Assembly: GCA_907163375.1 (NCBI GenBank)
Contig: CAJQUW010011309.1
Coordinates: forward strand, 185,109 to 249,108
Direction: 5' to 3'
DNA from: Prostheceraeus crozeri
Taxonomy: Eukaryota; Platyhelminthes; Polycladida; Euryleptidae
Length of the DNA stretch: 64,000 nt
Made by a program: the position numbers and the translations under genes. Under the pieces are notes generated by a model, which was not told the origin of the DNA, did not search any database, and saw only the letters and a program-made list of their open reading frames with translations. This document shows, piece by piece, positions 9,195 to 20,235 of the stretch; position 1 is the stretch's first letter; every line of letters begins with the position of its first letter.

Positions 9195-9300
9195 TTGAGA
9201 CCTCTCAAGGCGGACAGACTCGACCACTATACTCTCTGGATCATCTTTCTGGTTAGATGAACCTTAACCAACTGTGCTATTCAACTACATGATGCTCTCC
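9195..9300 (-). mobile_element. tRNA-derived SINE or tRNA-like fragment
   Basis: On the minus strand TAGCACAGTTGG (A box, about 9268-9279) is followed by a B-box-like TGGTCGAGTC (about 9218-9227). The head differs from the copies at 5.6 and 6.5 kb, so this is a second family or a diverged member. It does not fold as an intact tRNA. Confidence 0.5.
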
Positions 9301-9514
9301 CTTAAATATTAAGCATGAACGTTTGATAAACGATGTCTAGTATCTTCCGCAGAGATAGAAAAAAATAGAGGAAACGACCTTGTTTATACTCGGAAGCACA
9401 TTAGACACGGAGCCTTTCTTTTACGTGGTCGAGTTGTCATTTATCCACTCTCATTCTTTTCGTGCTGAGTAACTAGCAAGAATGCGTAGAGTACCTATTT
9501 TAACTTAGGTTTAA

Positions 9515-9595
9515 CCCGACCAAGGATTGAACCCAGGTCTCCCGGACGCGTGGCGAACATTCCACCACAAAGCCACACCGCCGGTCCAGTAGCTT
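9515..9595 (-). mobile_element. tRNA-derived SINE or tRNA pseudogene
   Basis: On the minus strand TGGCTTTGTGGTGGA resembles an A box and GACCTGGGTTCAATCC contains a near-canonical B box. No complete cloverleaf or CCA-like 3' end was seen. Confidence 0.5.
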
Positions 9596-10169
9596 CATAG
9601 TAGCTTCATTCCTCTAGATAGGAGCAGAGAAATCGCACATGTATTTAATAACGAAACATATGAGCAGCTTAGATCATTGATGATTACACAGTGATTACGT
9701 CAAATGAATCAACACATTTTTGATTTCAGTTATTGCTATCGCTCTGAAACTGAAATAAATGCAACTTTTTGAATTTTGAGATGTAGAGAATTTTTATGAT
9801 GTCCAAATGATTTTTAAGATTGACAGTAGAGTTTCTACCTCGCCACGACCTTGATGCCTTCAGTTTATCTCGACCTTGACTTCTGGATCGAAGTCTATAT
9901 AAATAATGGAAACTTATTATGACAATTTTAGAATATATCGGCATCCGTTAAATACAAATTTCCATCAGTTGTTTTCAAATGTTTACATTCGTCTATAAAA
10001 TGGTTGGAACGAAAGTGCACAGCTCTGATATGGAACATTCACATATCATTTCATGAAAATGACACTGAAACAAAATCAACAAGACAAAACAACATCAACC
10101 TAACCTCGTTTGCGGCAGGAGCTCTGGCAACAATTTCAGGACACCGAACGAAGTCTTCGACTCTAAAAT
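9596..10169. other. Gene-free DNA with one exon-like segment
   Basis: Mostly AT-rich. On the minus strand about 10165-10103 is an acceptor-like run ending TTTTAG, a short open stretch and then GTTAGG. It is too short and unmatched to call an exon. Confidence 0.3.
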
Positions 10170-11370
10170 ATTATGAAAGTTGACTTATATAAAAAGCGGA
10201 CAAGCTTTTGTTTATAAAAATCATGCATCATGTAGAACCACAACTCTCGCATCTTAATGAAAGCCTTTGTTGTCTTTGTTCGCCCTCTCTTGGAATATGG
10301 AAGTGTAATCTTTTCACCGTACCTCAAACGCGACATTTTTCGTATTGAGCATGTCCAGAGATTCTTCACCCGCATCGTCTGTAAACGCTCTGGTATCAAG
10401 TATGACAGCTACTCTCACAGATTACAACTGTTAAAATTAAAATCTATAGAATATAGGCGCATTTTGTTGGACTTGTACTTCTTATATAAACTGTACTACA
10501 TTCATTTCGACTTGTCGCTCAACTCTTTCTTTACCACCTACCTTTCATCTCAAATTACTCGAGGTCAATCACGTAACAGCTGTCAGATTGTGCCAGTCTT
10601 TAAAGTTAATTCGAACTATCTCAGTGGACTGTTTTTCTTTCGCGATATCAAATTATGGAATTTGATTAAACGATTCAATAGTGAAAGCTCCAACCTTCAT
10701 GATGTTCAAGAGCAGACTCAAATCAATTGATCTAAGTGAATTTTGCTCATACTGTGACTGCTAATATGTGATTTCGTACAAAATTATTTGACAAAGTGCT
10801 TTTTATACCTGATGGTAAATTTTATTTAGATACATTCCTGCATTCCATATTGAAGATGATTCTCATCATAATGAAGATCAAGAAGAGTCTCAATCTCATT
10901 GATCCGAGTGAATTTGTATATATTGTGACCATGATCATTAAAGTGTAAATTTTGTATAGATGATTTTGTTGCATTCATTCTTATATTAGATGTTAAGCAT
11001 TTACGTTCTTTTGCTCCATTGTGAGGACTCCCATCCAATGAACTCTTATCATATCGTGATCATCACTCTTCAAATTTGTTAATATAGGCCCTATAGATCT
11101 CACGTATTTTGTATATGGTATATGATGTATATCATGATGACTCTGAAAATTTGTAAATATGTAGGTCTCACATAATTTGTTTATGATGGTATATGATGCG
11201 CATGTACATCATAATCACTTGGTGTATTTGTAATTATATATATCTCATGTATTTTTTATTGATGCTAAACTTTGCGTATGCATATGTAACACGTTATCAA
11301 CGCTTGCTTGTAAGTGCCCTTGCGGCCATCGCTTTGCGTTTTCTGTATATTTCAGAATAAACATTTATGG
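10170..11370 (+). mobile_element. 5'-truncated CR1/Jockey-like LINE with 3' tail
   Basis: The reading frame from 10257 begins MKAFVVFVRPLLEYGSVIFSPYLKRD and continues IEHVQRFFTRI, SYSHRLQLLKLKSIEYRRI and later LWN. This is the characteristic C-terminal region after the RT domain of CR1/Jockey-type elements. The frame ends at 10730. The following AT-rich tail has imperfect repeats (a GAC-TCAAATC-ATTGATC-AGTGAATTT module at about 10705-10745 and again at about 10880-10920; TATATGATG-type repeats at 11100-11280) and an AATAAA near 11355. The upstream RT core is missing. Confidence 0.7.
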
Positions 11371-11929
11371 CTTAAAAAAGCTGGCTGTTCACCAAAGGCT
11401 TGCATGGAATAGAAACTCGCAGATGAATTCCTACCTTCAACAGATGGAATTGTAGGTCTTGTGGCTACCGAGGGTGCTTCGCGCCCATGTCCTACAGAAG
11501 CGTCATTTTAGGGGTTGTAGAGGGTAAGGAGGGGGAACGGTCCCCCTAAGATTTTATTCGCATCAGTCATATTTCTTGAAGCCCTGCTCCCGTCAACATG
11601 CCAGGAAAATGAATCAATCATTCCAGGCCCGACCAAATGTGCATCATGCATAAATTTCAGCTTTAATTACATAAAAATGTATATCATGAAAATCAGTGCT
11701 TTTAAATACATATACAGATGATTTCTTGAAAAAACGGGAGTCATGAACAAGTTGTGTCTCGCTTCCTGTGTTGACACCTATCTTCTCCTTTCTGTCTTTT
11801 ACCTTAGATTACGGTCTAAGGCTCAGCAATGGACAATGTCTACTTTTATCTTGAAGATTCCCTATTTCAGAAAACACCACATGCTATATATACTGCTTCT
11901 TCATTGGTCGGATTCCTGTGATTCCTTCA
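11371..11929. other. Gene-free DNA with a small G/C hairpin
   Basis: No gene recognised. AGGGGGA-ACGG-TCCCCCT near 11530-11550 forms a perfect 7-bp stem. Confidence 0.35.
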
Positions 11930-12418
11930 CGTTGTCGCAAGCTGGAAAAAGCTCACATGTTACTGCCAACCTCTCCGATAACCACCAGTTGGGGCACATG
12001 GATAGAAGCAGTGGAATACTACCTCACCAATTATCAAAGCCTGAAAAAAGTGATTTTTGACTAGGAGAATGGTTGTACAGCAATCGTTAACCTGAAGGAG
12101 CCAATCCAAAAATCGGACACCGAGATTGCAAGAGGTCTCGCAGACATTTCCTCTAAGTATGGCTTTATTCCTCGTTGTCTGAAGCAGCTTCAAGACCGTA
12201 ACTGCAATCCGTTTCAAGCCAAACAACTGATCGATGGTATCAGCGATGACTTTGATGCAAATGTAAAGACCAAGCTGAAGCACGTTCTTCAAAAGAACAC
12301 AGGATTCAAGAAGCTGGTTGAGAGGGACTTTGAAGGATATTCATTGGAAGAACAATTGCTATTGTCACGATCTCCTGTTATCTCTTCTGACGTCTTTCAG
12401 AATACAAGGCATTTATGA
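11930..12418 (+). pseudogene. hAT/CGGBP1-like transposase C-terminal fragment
   Basis: A frame through TGG at 11990 reads TSWGTWIEAVEYYLTNY, then a TAG at about 12059-12061. It continues ISSKYGFIPRCLKQLQDRN and KLKHVLQKNTGFKKLVERD, ending TGA at about 12416-12418. The order 'RWGTWLEAAxYY', 'YGFLPxxIxxLE', 'VLxKNxGFxxL' is typical of the C-terminal half of hAT-related, CGGBP1-like proteins. Only one in-frame stop was seen across some 140 codons, so decay is recent or the piece is a co-opted fragment. No BED finger, catalytic core or TIRs were found near it. Confidence 0.55.
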
Positions 12419-13024
12419 GGAGCAATCGCATTAGTATGACTAAGGAAAACATCCGCATGCATTGTGTATTAGGAATGAACTCAAAGTGCTGGCAGATTAT
12501 TCGCCATTTACACATACATAGGCCTACATTTCTTATTATATTGCAGCTATTTCTATGATCAGAATAATATTGCATAGATACAGTTTTAATTGCATAAAAT
12601 TACTTCTTTAAGCGCATATTTGTGCACATGCTTCACTTGTTAATGCATATTTGATCGGCCTGATCATTACTTATGTCAAGGAACAATCAATAAATTACCC
12701 TTATCTTATTTCGTCCGTATGCTACAACATTCCAAAGAAGCGCACTAGGCATACTGCATAATTTGCTCCAAAGAATAAGAGCAGACTGCTATTGAAAAAA
12801 GCTTGTACTTTGGCGAATTGCTTTGCTAAAGGCAATCTTTTTGTGAACGCCACTTCTTCCTTTAAGCGCTTTCTGCTGTGGCAGCTAAAGTTACAATCGA
12901 AATTATTAAAATGGATCAAGAATTTTGAACAAATACCTTATTGTAAATCTAAGAGATCAGATACATTATTGAACATACTGAGAATGTAATACGCAATATT
13001 GAAGTTTTCGCTGTAAATGCTCAC
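12419..13024. other. CBS intron DNA (3' of the last visible exon)
   Basis: AT-rich, with short chance reading frames on both strands. No match to the C-terminal regulatory domains of CBS could be found here. Confidence 0.35.
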
Positions 13025-13105
13025 CAGGGCTTCTGCTCATTAACGGAGGTATCAGGGCGAATATATCCCCTTTCTTGCATCCAATCATCATTGAGGAATT
13101 TGGAC
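13025..13105 (-). CDS. CBS: Cystathionine beta-synthase, exon (last one visible)
   Basis: Minus-strand exon of 81 bp following ATTTATTTCAG, with donor GTGAGC after it. It starts in phase with the previous exon (AT|G) and reads SKFLNDDWMQERGYI, then EQKP and the first two bases of a Trp codon. In CBS this segment follows RNYM and links the catalytic core to the C-terminal regulatory CBS-domain pair (vertebrate form KFLSDRWM ... KPWW). The donor requires at least one further exon, which was not found between here and base 1. Confidence 0.88.
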
Positions 13106-14749
13106 CTGAAATAAATGATATAAGTTTTCAATTCCTGGGTAATATAAAGCATAGATTTTGAACAATACCAGCTGCCGATGGCCCGGACTGGTTAGTAGAT
13201 TGTATTCGGTGAATTGGTTCTACACGCGCATCTGCCAAATACATGCACTTCTAATTATGTCAGCAATGTCTGTTGAAGGCATTCAGTTTCTATAAATTTA
13301 AAAATTTCATCGAACACTTCTTACTGTCTAAGAAGCAGCTTCTATCGTTGTCAACCCTTTAGTATTGCTATGTTGTGGTTTTAATCATTTCTATGTTTGT
13401 GGTTCTGCATGAAAAACATTTTGAATTTATACTAAACATCATAGAGTAGGGATATATAGGTAGTGTCGACTCAGATAAGTATCTGTATACAGTGAAAATT
13501 TTTATATCAAAAGATTCAGTTTTTTGCGGAGATCACGCTCCCGTCGTCCAAAAAATTATTTGAGCAGTTTTAAAAAGTCAAAATTTTGCCAATTTATATA
13601 ATACCGACTTGGAAGCCCCTTTATAAGTAGTATGAAACAAGTTGGATATCAAAAGGAATGAATATTTGCTAATAAGCATCCTAACTAAGCGGAAATTAAG
13701 CTAATTTGCAAGGGAATTTCATAAGCCGCATTATAATGGAAGTCTTCATGAAAAAGTCGCGCTATTATTCGTGCTTTCTTGGCTGAAATTTCAAGTTTTT
13801 AATTCAATTTTCACCGGCATCATTTTATGATTCGATCACCAAATTCATGTTTCATTTCTAGAATGTGAATATTGATGTGGAACAATTTACATCTTTCAAA
13901 GTGACATGAAATCATTGTTTTTGATTCTGTGATTTTGCTCTGCCAGTGGCAAGTTGCCTGTGACATGATCACGCTTAAGAAAATGCTCCTGAGCATGAAA
14001 GTAATAGGAACCCATCGAATTGCTGATTTAACAAACATTAAATCTCCAAGGCTGTCATGACACTAAGAATCTGTAAAAAGACCATCATTCCTTCTGCATT
14101 ACAATCATGATCACTCAATTCCGTTGTGATTTCTTCAAATCTGCAAAAAATTTGCGTATCTCACATTTGGTAACAATTACGACTATATATCCCCCTTGAG
14201 TTCATTAAATAAAATCGGAAGTGTACACACATTGGGCATTTAATAAATGCAGAGTTACCACTCTACCTAATATACTTACTCTATGCTAAACATGTAGAGA
14301 TTTGCAATTTCAGTTGATAGATGACATACCATCAGTTAAATTAGTTCAATAGTATTTTGTGAATGAAATAGTATTTTTTCGTATATGAATGTACATAATA
14401 TTCATGCTTTTTCAACTGCCCCTTCCGTTTGTATTATATTGAAGATCATATTGTAACATACAAATGTGGTTTTGTAAGAACAATCGGAACGCGTTTCATA
14501 AACAGGTCCAGATAATCTGGGGTCGTAGGTTGGAGCACCTACCAGACCCACATCCTTTGCATGGATGTGGCATTTTGTTGATTGTCAGTTGACCGGCTAA
14601 TAACTTGTGTTTTACAGACCCTCTAGTTGTCTGCCATTAAAGCAGGCACTGCTGCTGCAAGTCTTACATTATTCAGGTACTAGATGGTAATTTAGCTAGT
14701 ACATATTCAATCGCACAATTTATCATTTACTCGTACTGGCTCCACTTAC
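13106..14749. other. CBS intron with tandem small hairpins
   Basis: About 1.6 kb between exons. No other gene seen. Two adjacent perfect hairpins lie at 14525-14570, annotated separately. Confidence 0.5.
14525..14570. repeat. Two adjacent perfect hairpins
   Basis: Stem 1 is GTAGGT (14525-14530) with ACCTAC (14537-14542). Stem 2 is CCACATCC (14548-14555) with GGATGTGG (14563-14570) around a 7-nt loop. The closely spaced pair could be a structured RNA, a SINE piece or chance. Confidence 0.4.
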
Positions 14750-14861
14750 ATGTAATTGCGCACTGAATCTGGCAAAATGACTACGACTCGCTTGTCAGGA
14801 CCAAAGTTGTAATCCTTAGCAGCTTGTACGGCAATGGACATAGCAGATCCACAACTTCCTC
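14750..14861 (-). CDS. CBS: Cystathionine beta-synthase, exon with PDSVRNYM
   Basis: Minus-strand exon of 112 bp between TTTCATTTCAG and donor GTAAGT. It begins with the last two bases of a Gly codon and reads GSCGSAMSIAVQAAKDYN, then RVVVILPDSVRNY and AT of the next Met. This is the end of the fold-type II PLP core. The GGSxGS loop and the PDS serine lie near the cofactor pyridine nitrogen in this family. Codon phase joins cleanly on both sides (G|GA and AT|G). No stops or frameshifts, so the gene looks functional here. Confidence 0.93.
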
Positions 14862-15289
14862 CTGAAATGAAATGAGAATAAGCTTCATCAAATAAGTCGT
14901 GTTCTTTTTTCTGACAGGAGATAGACATGCTTTGATAAGCAAATAAACTTATTTTATTTCGTGATTTGAGAAAAGGATTTAAATTGGGATCATGAAAATG
15001 AAGTAACCCGTGCATGGGAAGGAAACTTCAATTTTCAAGTAATTTTCATCTATTGAAAAACCATGGAAGAACAAATACACTCCGACTATATGGCCATAGT
15101 CATAATTAAGTGTTGAAACACAATGTGCTGTTACACCTGCTACATTCACATTTTTGTTGAAACCCCTGACTATGGCTATATGGTAGTTGAAAAATATGGT
15201 GTTTTTCGATTATAAATTTGCAATAAATTACTTAATTTTCCCATTTACTTCACTTTATTCCAATGTCAGCAGGTTAACTTTTGACTCAC
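14862..15289. other. CBS intron with an imperfect inverted repeat
   Basis: A 428-bp intron. The pair 15085-15102 and 15167-15184 is an 18-bp inverted repeat with two mismatches, perhaps a remnant foldback element. Confidence 0.5.
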
Positions 15290-15374
15290 CACAGAGAAGA
15301 CCTTCTTCGCGTATTAGACGCCTGGACATTCGGAAAGAGTCAGTATCATTTGATTTGTACCATTTATCAACAAA
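15290..15374 (-). CDS. CBS: Cystathionine beta-synthase, exon [10 protein letters not shown]
   Basis: Minus-strand exon of 85 bp after CTTATTGCAG with donor GTGAGT. It reads [20 protein letters not shown] then IREEGLLC plus the first G of a Gly codon, matching the VVDKWFKSND...EEGLLCGG segment of animal CBS. Phase is 0 at the 5' side and 1 at the 3' side, agreeing with both neighbours. The first residue is Phe where Val is usual, a mild change. Confidence 0.92.
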
Positions 15375-16015
15375 CTGCAATAAGAAAATTAAGCATTATA
15401 GTGGTTACATTATACGTCGTGTTTGATGTTTGCAATTTGTGTGACAGTTCGATCAGTGCCCATCCACCTTGACTTCCTCTAACTGCAATTTATTCAACAC
15501 ATTTATTTTCAAGATCAAAACATTTGTCGCTTAAGAAAACATCACCGCTAGTAAACAGCAGTTGGATATCGCTTTATTTTAACCCACTATAGTGCACAAA
15601 GGATTAACGCACTGATATGGTTTTATACCACACTGACGTACACGCTTGAAATTCATGTCATATGTCTTATCTATAACATTACCCTTGATGCAGCGGACAA
15701 ATTAATGGTGCTCCCTTACGTGTGCAGGATTTAAGTGAATGACGTTTAAGATCTACTAGACATGATATGTTATAAATTTAGAATGGTACTATCCATAATA
15801 TTGACTGGGAGCAGCGCTTTACATGTACTGCTACATCTACCACTTTCTCATAATTATGAAATTATTCAAATTGAATAACAATAAAGTAACATGCCTATTG
15901 CTTAGTAGGCTATAAATAAGTATTTGTACATTACAAACCATCGAGAATTCAGGTCATCACAATTGGTTCCAAATAAGGATCACTACTATTAGTTAAGAGT
16001 AGCTTCACTTATTAA
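15375..16015. other. CBS intron, gene-free
   Basis: AT-rich. It contains the second copy of the 16-mer ACAAAGGATTAACGCA (15596-15611) but no recognisable element boundaries. Confidence 0.4.
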
Positions 16016-16827
16016 GATATCAAGTCAATACCATCAGACTGGACAGAAGCCATATTAATACCTATTCACAAAAAGGAGACAGAAGAATTTACTAGAACTA
16101 ACGAGGAATATGTCACATTGATGCTGCGGCTAAGATCTTCGTGTCGATCCTTCTCAGGCGCCTTCAGTCCACTCGTGACGAACGTACCCGTCCCAACCAA
16201 GAAGGTTTCCGCCCTGGAAGAGGATGTGTAGACCAAATCTTCAGCCTCCGATGTACCTTGGAGCTCCGTTGGGCACATCAACAACCGACTGTACTCTGTT
16301 TTATCGATTTTGCTGCAGCCTTCGACTCACTTGATCGGGCGTCACTATGGAACATAATGTCTGCAGACGGCATCCCTGACAAATTGCTTCGACTCATTCA
16401 AGCATATTATCGAAATACAACAGCTCGGGTCATAACATGTGGTAGAGAGTCGGACTCATTTGAGATCTGTTCCGGTGTTAGACAGGGCTGCCCACTATCC
16501 CTACGCTTTTCAATTACGCCGTCGACTGGATCCTAAACAACGCCCTCCAAGACCATCGATGAGTTCAGATCAGTCGGCGGTTAGAAGACCGGAGGGAGTA
16601 TTGATCCATGACCTAATAAACCCGACCATCCCTACGAATTGGAAGAAGCGCATAGGAGGACAAATGAAAACATGGAAACACACAATAAAAGAAGACCTGA
16701 AGAGAATCACCGGCCCACACCTCCATGGATTACGCGGGTGGAATAAGGACTGGGCCGTCCTATGCATGGACCAAGCACAAGACCGCTGCTCTTGGACAGC
16801 TACCGTTAGGGATGTGGTGTGGACTTA
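16016..16827 (+). mobile_element. Internally deleted endonuclease-RT LINE inside a CBS intron
   Basis: Antisense to CBS. From about 16030 the translation gives DWTEAILIPIHKKGD, then RTRPNQEGFRPGRGCVDQI, then the RT active-site strand VLCFIDFAAAFDSLDR, then GVRQGCPLS. A frameshift follows. After about 16590 a C-terminal block reads LINPTIPTNWKKRIGGQMKTW and DRCSWTATVRDVV. The middle of the RT, including the YADD motif and the late-RT 'YLGS' region, is absent, so an internal deletion of several hundred codons has occurred. The copy cannot be autonomous. Confidence 0.8.
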
Positions 16828-17092
16828 GAGCCTTTGGTAGAATACAAAAAATGCGCAAAGTTACTACGCCCTATTCTGAGGGTTTGGACTGTGATGACAC
16901 AATCAAGACTTTTCTAGAGAGTTGTGGTACGTTTAGTTCGGATACTCCCCTGGCGACTTCTAGCTCCACTTACAGGGCTCGATCTCTGAACCAAAAGATC
17001 GCTAAGCCAAGCACTTAACTAATGCGCCATGGAAACAACCGATGGTAGAATACAATTGCAGACTATTCTGTTAACAATGTGATTCAACGTAC
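16828..17092 (-). mobile_element. tRNA-derived SINE copy 3 and flank
   Basis: On the minus strand the head is at about 17045, an A-box-like TGGCGCATTAGTTAAGTG at 17012-17029, then GCTTGGCTTAGCGATC and a B-box-like GATCGAGCCC (about 16976-16985). It shares the AAGTGCTTGGC-TAGCGATC core with the copy at 6.5 kb. It lies 48 bp from a CBS exon. Confidence 0.6.
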
Positions 17093-17218
17093 TGAACGAT
17101 CGCAAACAGTAGGAACGAAGTCATAACCAATTCCTTCTACATCATAGTATGTGACGTCAGTGGCGTTCATCTCCTCAGGTTGAGCAATGATAGAACCAAC
17201 AGGATCAACCCCGATAAC
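17093..17218 (-). CDS. CBS: Cystathionine beta-synthase, exon VIGVDPVGS
   Basis: Minus-strand exon of 126 bp (42 codons, phase 0 at both ends) between TTTTTCTTTCAG and donor GTACGT. It reads [18 protein letters not shown] then [16 protein letters not shown]. It matches the IIGVDPEGSIL...[17 protein letters not shown] segment of animal CBS, including the conserved EGIGYDF loop near the active site. Intact, with no odd codons. Confidence 0.94.
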
Positions 17219-17276
17219 CTGAAAGAAAAAGAGGTTTTTCAATCCAACATTTGGGCTGATTCTACTCATCATTTAC

Positions 17277-17368
17277 CAGACAATCAGGACACTTCTGTTT
17301 AATCTTACGTCCGATTCCAGCTATTGTACCACCGGTTCCGGCTCCACAAACGACCATGTCCACACGAC
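17277..17368 (-). CDS. CBS: Cystathionine beta-synthase, exon with GTGGT loop
   Basis: Minus-strand exon of 92 bp after CTCTCCAG with donor GTAAAT. It completes a Gly codon and reads RVDMVVCGAGTGGTIAGIG then RKIKQKCPDCL. GTGGT is the Gly/Thr loop that holds the PLP phosphate. Only 58 bp of intron separate it from the next exon. It joins the large exon at 24578 in phase (G|GT) across a 7.2-kb intron. Confidence 0.94.
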
Positions 17369-20151
17369 CTGGAGAGGAAGATACAGGTAGCATGCATATG
17401 TCAATCAGAATGAAAATCACAAATACGAGCATCAAGTTGCGTCACTATAGAAAAAGCAAACATTCATGGAAAGTAGAGCAGAGGTCAAAAGCTGACACGC
17501 ACAAGAATGTCGCCGGCACGTATAGATGATATCAGAAGAGAGCAAGGAAAAAACAATTTGTCGAGCTTTTTCTGTGCGGCAGCAAAAACAGTCAGATTAC
17601 TGCTACATGGAAACTAGCTTTAACTGTTCACAGAAATGACATGTAAGGAATCCGAAGGAATCTCTCCAGAACAACTAAAGTTATCGACTTTTGTTATTTT
17701 CAGCCATCAGCAATCACTGTTGTTGCATTTACCGGTGCACTTGTGTACTGTCGTCTCTGAAAAAAGGAACTTGTGAGCGCGGTTAACAATTTTCTATGGC
17801 AGTTTGGTCAAACTTATGTCGAGTCCCATAGAAAACGGGGGGGGGAGAAGTACTCAAGCAGTGATCGGATAAACATTGACGCTAATAGACTGCAAATGGA
17901 CATCAGCTCGTCATTCAATATTGTTTGATCCTGATTTCTTGGCTAAGTTGTGCGAGTGCTGAGTGGAATGTATTTTAAGGATAATGGCCTGATGCTGATT
18001 GACACATGTAAGTGTGCAGCTATACATGCGTACTTGATATGTGAAGGAAGAATTTTTTTGAAGTTGAAAGGAAAGATGTATGCGTGATATGTAAGAGGCG
18101 CAATGGTTTGCGGCAGTGAGACGGGCGGTATGAACGCGGAGCATGCACGCAGTCGGACTAACAAAGACTGATGCCCAAAACGGAGAGATGGCGACAACTG
18201 TTATGTGGAGTCACCGGCCAACCCCCTATTATTGATATGCTGAAATAGATTGAACATGAACTTGTCTTCAGATCGAAGGGGAATAATTAAAATAATGTCG
18301 TCTGCGTACTGCGTAATGATGGTAAAGGCGTCGAATATCAGCTCATTTGTCTAATAAGTGTTCGTATTGATGAAAGATAATGTCAGCCTTACACATAAGT
18401 GCGCACATACATTCACGAACCAGGTTAGAATTAATCAACATAATCTATAACAAGTTCTGTCAAGTATATATTTATTAACATGACATGTCGATATCGATGA
18501 GTGCCCTGCATGTTTAACTGCTCGGCGACAACGGGCTTATTCAGTGCATTACACAATTACTGAGCAATCATTACATAATGGGGCTTAATTAATTCGAATC
18601 ATGTCACAATTACATAATTGGGTATTGGAAGGAGTTGCTTGGTCAATATTCCTCTACACGAGGGCTTTGAATTCAATTCCAATTCCATAATGAGATTCAA
18701 TTCCGATAATTGCATGTCGCGTATAGTGTCTTATGTTAAGGTATCTAACGCTTGTTCGTTTCAATCTAACCCATGTGCCCTTATCCTATCCTCGTTGTTC
18801 CTGTGTCCCGTTCCCTGCATCGTTCCAATGTGCGTTCTCATGTTCATAGTTCATCTTTCTTGTGTGCATGTATATACGTAACCGGTCAGCCTACGCCATT
18901 TTCGTTTCGTAAACGAGATATTCAATATCTCGTGAAAAAAGAAAATTAACGGTCAGCAAAAAATCAAACGCTGAGAGAGATGAGATGCGAATAAATCTAT
19001 TAATAAATTGACAGAAGAGAGAAATTCAATGTGTAAATAACTTGATTGTTGATGAATGAAAAAACGACGATAAAAATGATATCATGAAAACTGATTAATG
19101 GTTCATGTTAAAAAAGGAGATTAAAAATTCCGTGATAAGAACGAAATGTGTTCGGTCGAAAGCTAACGAGCAGAGATTAAAGGAAGCTTTTTCAATTTTC
19201 AAAAGAAAGTGGATTTATCGTCAAGTCTCAAAAATTTGTATAAATTAGAAACGATGAGAAATTGACACAACAACAACTACCAACAACAACACATACGACA
19301 TCTTCAGTAGCTGCTAGAAGAACTCCGGGCTCTCGCGGTGTAACTTAATCACAGAAGTAGCAACAACAACTGCCTGCCAGCGAACAACAACACAGCACCG
19401 TATACGGCAACACATCAGCGAGCGCGATTGAAGATTGACTGTATAAGTGACACTGATATTCATGATATTTATTATATTATTTTGGTATAAGTGAGTCCGA
19501 TCGAATTGAAGTGAATTCAACATTAAGAAGTGAGGTGTAAGTGTAAAGTATTTCTTTTGTCGTTACGTATAGTATCCGTATAATTGTAGTCTTAAAATTA
19601 ATATTGTTAATTGTTGTGTTGGGAAGTTGAATAATAGTTGATGTAATTTAATTAGTTCATGCCATTTTAATTGAGTCAGTTATTATTAGAATAATTTGTT
19701 GACACTGTCTATATTGTGATTGAACTGACAGGGTTGCTGCCCTTCAATGCAGCGTTGATTTTCCTCTTTCCAAGCCAATTCTTTGTCGTGTGTACAACAA
19801 TTAAATAGATCTCCATTTTGTGTGCTTATCCTATCAAGAACTAAATTCAACAATTGCTCTATTTTGATAAATTATCTTACTTGATAAATACCTAGATAAC
19901 AGAATGAACAAAGATGACTGTCTTTTCATTGTTTGCTTAATCGCTGAAATAACGTTGTCCGGGGCTGTAGGCCCATCGAAGTCACAATTAACACCCTTTT
20001 TTCAACACTAGAATAAAGCTACCTCTGTCGATCTATCCCTCTCTTATCTCTGCGTGCAGTTACCACAACGGCCGAGTAGGCCTACTGTGATTTCAATGTA
20101 TGTACAAATTGATTTATCACAGGTCTAGAAGTGGAATTGAGGTTTATCAAG

Positions 20152-20235
20152 GTCAATTCCAATTCCAGTAGATTTAAATATTGTCAATTCCAATTCCAGT
20201 AGATTTAAATATTGTCAATTCCAATTCCAATTCCG
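20152..20235 (+). repeat. 31-bp tandem repeat, 2.7 copies, AATTCC-rich
   Basis: Units start at 20152, 20183 and 20214 (last one partial), each opening GTCAATTCCAATTCC and, when complete, continuing AGTAGATTTAAATATT. More CAATTCCAATTCC lies at 18670-18690 and in the following 60 bp, suggesting subterminal repeats of an unidentified element. Confidence 0.65.

Noticed and set aside
9195-9595. Functional tRNA genes
   Set aside because: A- and B-box-like motifs are present, but stems are degenerate and no full cloverleaf can be drawn, so they are treated as SINE or pseudogene pieces.
9726-9944. Arg/Ser-rich minus-strand frame
   Set aside because: A short RSRSQGRDK-like stretch only; no splice sites or homologous context.
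10103-10165. Exon-like segment on the minus strand between TTTTAG and GTTAGG
   Set aside because: It is only about 60 bp, has no matching neighbour exon, and its translation does not fit CBS or another known gene.
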